This document shows positions 59,666-64,000 of a stretch of 64,000 bases of DNA, in pieces (position 1 is the first letter of the stretch; every line of letters starts with the position of its first letter). The position numbers and the translations under genes were made by a program. This DNA comes from CAYSGL01 sp964520985. Lineage in GTDB: Bacteria; Pseudomonadota; Alphaproteobacteria; Micavibrionales; Micavibrionaceae. The stretch lies in NCBI GenBank assembly GCA_964520985.1, contig CAZFPB010000001.1, positions 310,001 through 374,000 on the forward strand. The letters run 5' to 3'. The notes beneath the pieces were generated by a model. The model saw only the letters and a list, made by a program, of their open reading frames with translations. It had not been told where the DNA came from and searched no databases.

Positions 59666-61573
59666 ATGACTACATCAGCCGCATCCATGCGCCCATGGCA
59701 TTATAAAGCAGTCGTTGGACTATCTATGTCGGCGCTTTTACTGTCATCGGCGGCTTATGCTGATCCGCTACCGTTCTTCGATACGATTCCGGGCGGCCGT
59801 GCCTATTTCGATAGCCGCGTGAACGATGCAAACGGAACGCTGTATACGCTGGCACTCACAGGACTGAGCGGCGGTAACAGCTGGGACATGGGTGATTTCA
59901 CCATTGCGGCGACGAACAACGCGAATAGAACGATCTCGACATCGGGGCTGAATAATTTTAGCGGCTTGCTAAGCGGTACCCCGGGCGGAAACGCTATTAA
60001 TATGACGGCGAATGGCACAATGGGGGCAGGACTAACATTTACCTTCGACAATGCCATTAACGGATTTGGTCTGGATCTGGATGACTGGGCAACATGCTGT
60101 TTCCCGTCGGGGCTCTACATCAGCTTCGATGGCGGCGCGCCGATCCTGGTGGGTGAGGCTACGCAAGGATCTGATAACCCGGGCATAGCGGCAGGCCATG
60201 GCGCAAAAACATTTATCGGCGCGATTGATGATTCCGCGACTTTCACGACGATTACCTTTTATGGGACCGGCAATGGCGATGTGCTGAATGCCGGCGGTAT
60301 TATCCGTTATGCGCTGGTGCCGCTGGGGTCAATCAGTAATCCGAGTAACTATGTGCAAAGTACGGCCAACACGCCGGTGCAAGGGCTGGCCTCCTACTTC
60401 AAAGACAATGAAGGAACGGGACCGCGTCAAACTGTCTCTGCCTATCTTGATACGCTGAGTGAAAAAGACGTGGTTCAGGCGCTCAAGACCATTTATCCGG
60501 TGAACACCAGCGTGACCGGTCAGACGATGCTGTCGTCGAGCGGTCAGACATCCAACGTGCTGATTGAAAAAGTCGGCACGGTGCTCGGCTCGACCATGAG
60601 CACGCCGATGGGTTTTACCGACGGGACGTTCAACGCATCAGCTTGGCTGTTCGGCGATCAGAATAAAACAGGGGCAGGCGTAAGCGGCGATACGGATGCG
60701 CTATATGCGCTGGCGGCATCGCCCTATAAGAAGTTCAATATGGGTGAGCAAGCTGTGTGGTTCCAGGGTGTTGGCGCTGGCGCGAACGGCGAAGCGACCG
60801 ATGAAACATTGGGCTATGATACGGTCAGCCGCGGCTTTGTCGGCGGATATGAAATGGCGCTCGATCAAAATCATCTGGTTGGGTTTCTCGCCAGCAATTT
60901 CTGGTCGGATGTTGATCTCGATGACAATGCCGGTAAGACCGAAGCCAGAAATTATAATGTCGGCGTCTATGGCCAGAAGCTGATCGATGTAACCAAGCTA
61001 ACGGCGGTTATGTCGGGCGGCTATGGCGATTACGAGAGCGAGCGGCGCATCGACCTTGGCGGCATCGTTGAAAACCCGCAAAGCGAATATGGCGGGTGGA
61101 GCGCCAGCGCGTCGTTGAGCGCGAGCCATCTGTTCACGCATAACACCGTTCAGATTGAGCCTTTTGCGCAATTCTCCTACACGCATGTATGGACAGAAGG
61201 CTATGATGAAACCGGCGGCGGCGCATTCAACATGTCAGTTTCCAGCGATAAGTTTTCGACCGCCGGCGCGAAGATCGGCGTGAACGTGCAAAATGATTAC
61301 ACGATCAATGACCGCAAACTGACTGTCGGCATCAAACCGTATATCGGCAAACAGTGGGAACTGGAAGGTGCCAGCAATGAGACGAGCCTCGTCGGGTCCG
61401 GCAGCGCCACCACAGTCAACGGCCGCGATCTCTCGACGTTTGAAGTCGGCGCAGCGATGCAAATGTCATACGATGTCAGCGACAATACCACGCTCAAATT
61501 CGGCGCGGATCTCAGTCGCGATCGGTATGAAGAGCGTTATGTCGGTTTTGCCGGGGTTGGCATTAAATTCTGA
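59666..61573 (+). CDS. Autotransporter beta-barrel domain protein
   Basis: 635 residues. Signal peptide (HYKAVVGLSMSALLLSSAAYA, cut near 33). Residues about 35-230 form a beta-rich passenger with a Cys-Cys pair (LDDWATCCFPSGLYISFDGG) rather than repeats. A linker (SAYLDTLSEKDVVQALKTIYP, about 258-278) matches the segment before barrels in type Va autotransporters. Residues about 360-635 show alternating strands (WFQGVGAGANG, VGVYGQKL, YGGWSASASLSASHLF, GIKPYIGKQWELEG) and a C-terminal Phe (VGIKF), as barrels require. The passenger is small and its role unknown. A 17-base gap to the next gene. Confidence 0.78.
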   Translation: MTTSAASMRPWHYKAVVGLSMSALLLSSAAYADPLPFFDTIPGGRAYFDSRVNDANGTLYTLALTGLSGGNSWDMGDFTIAATNNANRTISTSGLNNFSGLLSGTPGGNAINMTANGTMGAGLTFTFDNAINGFGLDLDDWATCCFPSGLYISFDGGAPILVGEATQGSDNPGIAAGHGAKTFIGAIDDSATFTTITFYGTGNGDVLNAGGIIRYALVPLGSISNPSNYVQSTANTPVQGLASYFKDNEGTGPRQTVSAYLDTLSEKDVVQALKTIYPVNTSVTGQTMLSSSGQTSNVLIEKVGTVLGSTMSTPMGFTDGTFNASAWLFGDQNKTGAGVSGDTDALYALAASPYKKFNMGEQAVWFQGVGAGANGEATDETLGYDTVSRGFVGGYEMALDQNHLVGFLASNFWSDVDLDDNAGKTEARNYNVGVYGQKLIDVTKLTAVMSGGYGDYESERRIDLGGIVENPQSEYGGWSASASLSASHLFTHNTVQIEPFAQFSYTHVWTEGYDETGGGAFNMSVSSDKFSTAGAKIGVNVQNDYTINDRKLTVGIKPYIGKQWELEGASNETSLVGSGSATTVNGRDLSTFEVGAAMQMSYDVSDNTTLKFGADLSRDRYEERYVGFAGVGIKF

Positions 61574-61590
61574 TCGGCGTAGGATGTCTC

Positions 61591-62097
61591 ATGCCCGTTC
61601 TGCCGTATAAAAATATCCTGCCCACTTTTGGTAAAGACGTGTTTATCGCACCGACGGCCGCCGTGATGGGCGATGTCGTGATCGGCGATGAAAGCTCAGT
61701 GTGGTTTGGTTGTACGATCCGCGGTGACGTGCATGAAATCCGCATCGGCAAGCGCACCAATATTCAGGACGGCACGGTCATACATGTGACGCGCGGCGTG
61801 TCGGGGACCTATATCGGCGATGAAGTGACGGTGGGGCACATGGCGTTGCTCCATGCCTGCACGATCGAGAGCGGCGCATTTGTAGGGATGGGCGCGATTG
61901 TTCTGGATGAGGCCGTCATTGAAAGTGGAGCGATGCTCGCGGCGGGGGCAATGCTCACGCCGGGAAAACGTATTCCTGCCGGAGAATTATGGGCGGGCCG
62001 TCCGGCCAAGTTCATGCGAAAGCTTACGCAGGAGGATTTGGATTTCTTCCCTGTCTCGGCTGATAATTATGCGCGTCTGGCGAAGGAGTATCTGTAA
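61591..62097 (+). CDS. Gamma-class carbonic anhydrase family protein
   Basis: 168 residues of left-handed beta helix made of hexapeptide turns (VVIGDESSVWFGCTIRGDVHEIRIGKRTNIQDGTVIH). Metal-ligand histidines are in VIHVT, VTVGHMALLHAC; PaaY/YrdA-type proteins are this size. ELWAGRPAKFMRKLT closes it. Many family members lack measurable anhydrase activity, so the reaction is not certain. Confidence 0.88.
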   Translation: MPVLPYKNILPTFGKDVFIAPTAAVMGDVVIGDESSVWFGCTIRGDVHEIRIGKRTNIQDGTVIHVTRGVSGTYIGDEVTVGHMALLHACTIESGAFVGMGAIVLDEAVIESGAMLAAGAMLTPGKRIPAGELWAGRPAKFMRKLTQEDLDFFPVSADNYARLAKEYL

Positions 62098-62126
62098 TTT
62101 GCTCCTGATTATGCAAGGATGGCGGG

Positions 62127-62774
62127 ATGAATAAAATTCTGTACAAGATGAATATTTCTTTGAGGCGATTAATGCCGGAGAGAATGAAGGTGATCCTGCG
62201 CCTTATCAAGCTTTCCCTGATGCCTTATCCCGCCTATGCGCCGATTATTCCACAGTCTCTTCTTAGCGGGTGCAAGCTGATGAGTTCGCGGGAAGAGATG
62301 CTGTACAGCTTGCCTAAAAATGCAGTGATTGGCGAAGTCGGATCTTTATATGGAGATCTATCGCGCGATATTCTGGAGCGATGTTCCCCCAAGGAATTAC
62401 ATCTTTTCGATATCGATTTTAGCCCCCTATATGAAGATGTTGCAACATCTCCGGTCGTTCATAAACATGCTGGATTGTCGATTGATACCCTTCATCAATG
62501 CGGGAATAGTTCATTTGACTGGATTTATATTGATGCTGATCACACCTATCAAGGTGTGATGGCGGATATAAAAGCAGCCATGCCGAAAGTTAAGCCAGGC
62601 GGCTATCTTATCTTCAATGATTTTGCCCGTATTACGCCGCATGGATTTGGCACGTTCGGCGTCCATCAGGCTGTATGCGAATTTGCTGTGGCTGAAAATT
62701 GGACGTTTGAATATTTCTGCCTGCAGGAAAACGCTCTTTATGATGTCGCGCTTAGAAAACCTTTACAAAGTTAA
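62127..62774 (+). CDS. Class I methyltransferase, Methyltransf_24 type
   Basis: 215 residues. An N-terminal helical region (about 1-50), then VIGEVGSLYGDLSRDIL (motif I, with GxxxGdlS), LHLFDID (motif II), FDWIYIDADHTYQGVMADIKAAMPKVKPGGYLIFNDFARI, the DADHTY signature of this class, and a short C-terminal strand. Members modify sugars or unknown small substrates; no sugar genes are nearby. It overlaps the opposite-strand hypothetical gene by 12 bases. Confidence 0.8.
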   Translation: MNKILYKMNISLRRLMPERMKVILRLIKLSLMPYPAYAPIIPQSLLSGCKLMSSREEMLYSLPKNAVIGEVGSLYGDLSRDILERCSPKELHLFDIDFSPLYEDVATSPVVHKHAGLSIDTLHQCGNSSFDWIYIDADHTYQGVMADIKAAMPKVKPGGYLIFNDFARITPHGFGTFGVHQAVCEFAVAENWTFEYFCLQENALYDVALRKPLQS

Positions 62775-63113
62775 AGTATGATTGTCCGGATTTTTATTCC
62801 GGGGAAGAATAATTACGTTGTGAATTTTTGAAGCATCGCTGTTCGGATAATCAAAAATATAATTCGCACTGTAGTCATTCAGTGTTTTAAAAGTTTCATA
62901 AAAAGCATCCTGATCAGCCGCACTGGTAAAAGAAGCAATAACGCTACGTGTGTTGATAAGCAGAGCGCATTTCTCAACTTTGGCAGCCCATATCAATCTG
63001 TGCAGCTCGCATTCAAGGTCGTCTCTGGCTTTGCCATCAAGAGGCCGGGGGTAATGAAATAATGTTTCAAAACATTTCGTAAGGCGCAGAAGGGAGCGGA
63101 TATCGTCAGGCAT
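62763..63113 (-). CDS. Hypothetical protein, 116 residues
   Basis: Not recognised. Soluble, mixed alpha/beta: DIRSLLRLTKCFETLFHYPRPLDGKARDDLECELHRLIWAAKVEKCALLINTRSVIASFTSAADQDAFYETFKTLNDYS (residues 4-82). KCALLINTRSVIASFTSAADQDAFYETF has the shape of a beta-alpha-beta ferredoxin-like unit. Its ATG overlaps the preceding stop (TAATG), so it is co-expressed with the next listed gene. Confidence 0.65.
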   Translation of the reverse strand: MPDDIRSLLRLTKCFETLFHYPRPLDGKARDDLECELHRLIWAAKVEKCALLINTRSVIASFTSAADQDAFYETFKTLNDYSANYIFDYPNSDASKIHNVIILPRNKNPDNHTLTL

Positions 63114-63604
63114 TATACCGGCACAGCTTCAAGGGTGGCTTTTCTGATTACAGGCAAATAGCGCCAGACCATGAAATAGCTCCCTTTGTCTTTCGCTTCA
63201 ATAATGACCGAGTTTTCATCGGGCATAGGGTCAATTTCGATTGCCCGATGCAAGCCTGCTTGCGTGGAAGCTTGTTTAAAGGCTGTGGCAATTTTATTCA
63301 TCTGACGTGTCTGCTTTGCATCCGCTCTGCGCGAATAAACTTCCGTGATGATGCTTTCATCAAAGTTAAAATCTTCCAACGCCGCAAAATGTTCGCGATC
63401 CAGATGACGCTGAAACATGATGTGAATCGCATCGGGGCCATATTTAAAAGTGGCATCGTGAATATCGGCAAGTAGCAAAACTTTATTGCAGGCTGCGCGC
63501 AGTTCATCGAAGGTGTTAACGCCGATAAAATCGGACGGCTTTCGTATTACTTTGGTGACAAAATCGTCGTTTGCGCTTGTCTGTGGTGCCATGTAGTCCC
63601 CCAT
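63113..63604 (-). CDS. Hypothetical protein, 163 residues, coupled to the 116-residue gene
   Basis: Not recognised. Start 63604 (MGDYMAPQT) or 63592 (MAPQTS). Visible parts: a helix with NTFDELRAACNKVLLLADIHDATFKYGPDAIHIMFQRHLDREHFAALEDFNFDE (residues 30-83), a charged helix (AKQTRQMNKIATAFKQASTQAGL) and a C-terminal strand region (SVIIEAKDKGSYFMVWRYLPVI). No signal, no membrane helix. It lies upstream of the 116-residue gene and after phaC on the same strand. Confidence 0.65.
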   Translation of the reverse strand: MGDYMAPQTSANDDFVTKVIRKPSDFIGVNTFDELRAACNKVLLLADIHDATFKYGPDAIHIMFQRHLDREHFAALEDFNFDESIITEVYSRRADAKQTRQMNKIATAFKQASTQAGLHRAIEIDPMPDENSVIIEAKDKGSYFMVWRYLPVIRKATLEAVPV

Positions 63605-63661
63605 ACAAATTAATACATGAGAAAACCCTAATGGCTTGTTATGGGAAGAGTCAACGCTTAA

Positions 63662-64000
63662 TCAGAGTTTTTTGCGGACATAGTTACCGGGTGCGGGGGT
63701 GAGGGCGGATTTGATGGGGCGGGCGGGGACGCGCGCGCCGGTAAAGCGTTCAGCCCATGCTTGCCAGTGCGTCCACCAGGAGCCGGGATTTTCCTTGGCA
63801 TTCTTCAACCAATCGGCCGGTTTGTCCTCGATCTGATCAGAGGTCCAGTAGCCGTATTTATTGGCGGCGGGCGGATTGACGACGCCGGCGATGTGGCCGG
63901 ACTTGGCGAGGGTAAAAGTGGTCTCACCGCCAAAAAGAGCTGGGCCAGCATAGGTCGCGCGCCACGGGGCTATGTGATCGTCGTGCGCGGAAAGAAAATA
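63662..64000 (-). CDS. phaC: Class I polyhydroxyalkanoate synthase, C-terminal part (cut by window edge)
   Basis: The last 112 residues of PhaC, running off the right edge. The catalytic Asp and His are both in view: AHDDHIAPW and KSGHIAGVVNPP, followed by the class I C-terminal pattern KYGYWT, NPGSWWTHWQAW and APGNYVRKKL. The stop is TGA at 63664-63662. The synthase polymerises the 3-hydroxybutyryl-CoA made by PhaA-PhaB, though encoded about 53 kb from them. The catalytic Cys lies outside the window. Confidence 0.93.
   Translation of the reverse strand, partial: YFLSAHDDHIAPWRATYAGPALFGGETTFTLAKSGHIAGVVNPPAANKYGYWTSDQIEDKPADWLKNAKENPGSWWTHWQAWAERFTGARVPARPIKSALTPAPGNYVRKKL

Overview
The window reads as a chromosomal segment of a flagellated, Gram-negative alphaproteobacterium. 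Evidence for this: a PhaR-controlled polyhydroxybutyrate (PHB) pathway, a K+-independent H+-pyrophosphatase, MotA/MotB, BamE, a ubiquinol-cytochrome c chaperone, an LdtR-like MarR regulator, and the gene order recO-parC-bpt ... hemB-ldtR ... glyA-nrdR-rib-nusB ... hppA ... plsX-fabH-ihfA-merR-tRNA-Pro, which is familiar from alphaproteobacteria. The flavour is rhodospirillalean or Micavibrio-like, but that placement is inference. Coding density is very high, many genes overlap by 1 to 4 bases, and there is no phage, insertion sequence, integrase or CRISPR array. This is core chromosome with a few lineage-specific inserts.

Layout. 0-3.5 kb: tRNA-Gly(CCC), an SmvA-like efflux pump, a DJ-1-like protein lacking the usual cysteine, and prfB with a complete programmed +1 frameshift. 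3.6-7.5 kb: two overlapping genes for exported proteins that appear to share a paralogous N-terminal domain; one ends in tandem TcpQ-like modules and the other carries long coiled coils. 7.5-10.2 kb: phaR facing phaAB across a control region with two 8-bp-arm palindromes; the C-terminal part of phaC lies at the far right edge, about 53 kb away. 10.2-18 kb: a large AsmA protein, fumC with a small ribbon-helix-helix protein, a methyltransferase with a leaderless-looking promoter, purK, purE and a YdcH-like gene. 18-26.5 kb: phosphofructokinase, two PH-domain membrane proteins, ilvD, an L,D-transpeptidase next to a MepK-like endopeptidase, folK-folP and a histidine phosphatase. 26.5-38 kb: recO, parC, bpt, motB-motA, hemB, the LdtR homolog, glutaryl-CoA dehydrogenase, rpiB and glyA. 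38.9-42.8 kb: nrdR-ribA-ribD-ribE, an FMN riboswitch, then ribH (type II lumazine synthase) and nusB. 43-48.5 kb: a FliL-like protein, a dispersed palindromic repeat, hppA, argF and a secreted Cif-like epoxide hydrolase. 48.4-54.6 kb: tRNA-Pro, merR, ihfA, fabH, plsX, rpmF, DUF177, the cytochrome bc1 chaperone, bamE and a DUF4197 lipoprotein. 54.6-64 kb: DUF748 protein, succinate-semialdehyde dehydrogenase, a membrane hydrolase, rplM-rpsI, an autotransporter-type protein, a gamma carbonic anhydrase, a second methyltransferase, an unknown two-gene unit and partial phaC.

Functional themes. PhaA, PhaB and PhaC make PHB with PhaR as the expected repressor. RibA, RibD, RibE and RibH make riboflavin, with an internal FMN switch acting on the last steps. 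An L,D-transpeptidase and a MepK-type enzyme form a synthesis/hydrolysis pair for 3-3 peptidoglycan cross-links, with an LdtR homolog 10 kb away. PlsX and FabH feed lipid synthesis beside ribosomal protein L32. The best candidates for undescribed biology are the paired exported proteins at 3.6-7.5 kb, the Cif-like hydrolase, the coupled unknown genes at 62.8-63.6 kb, and the relocated riboswitch/type II lumazine synthase arrangement.
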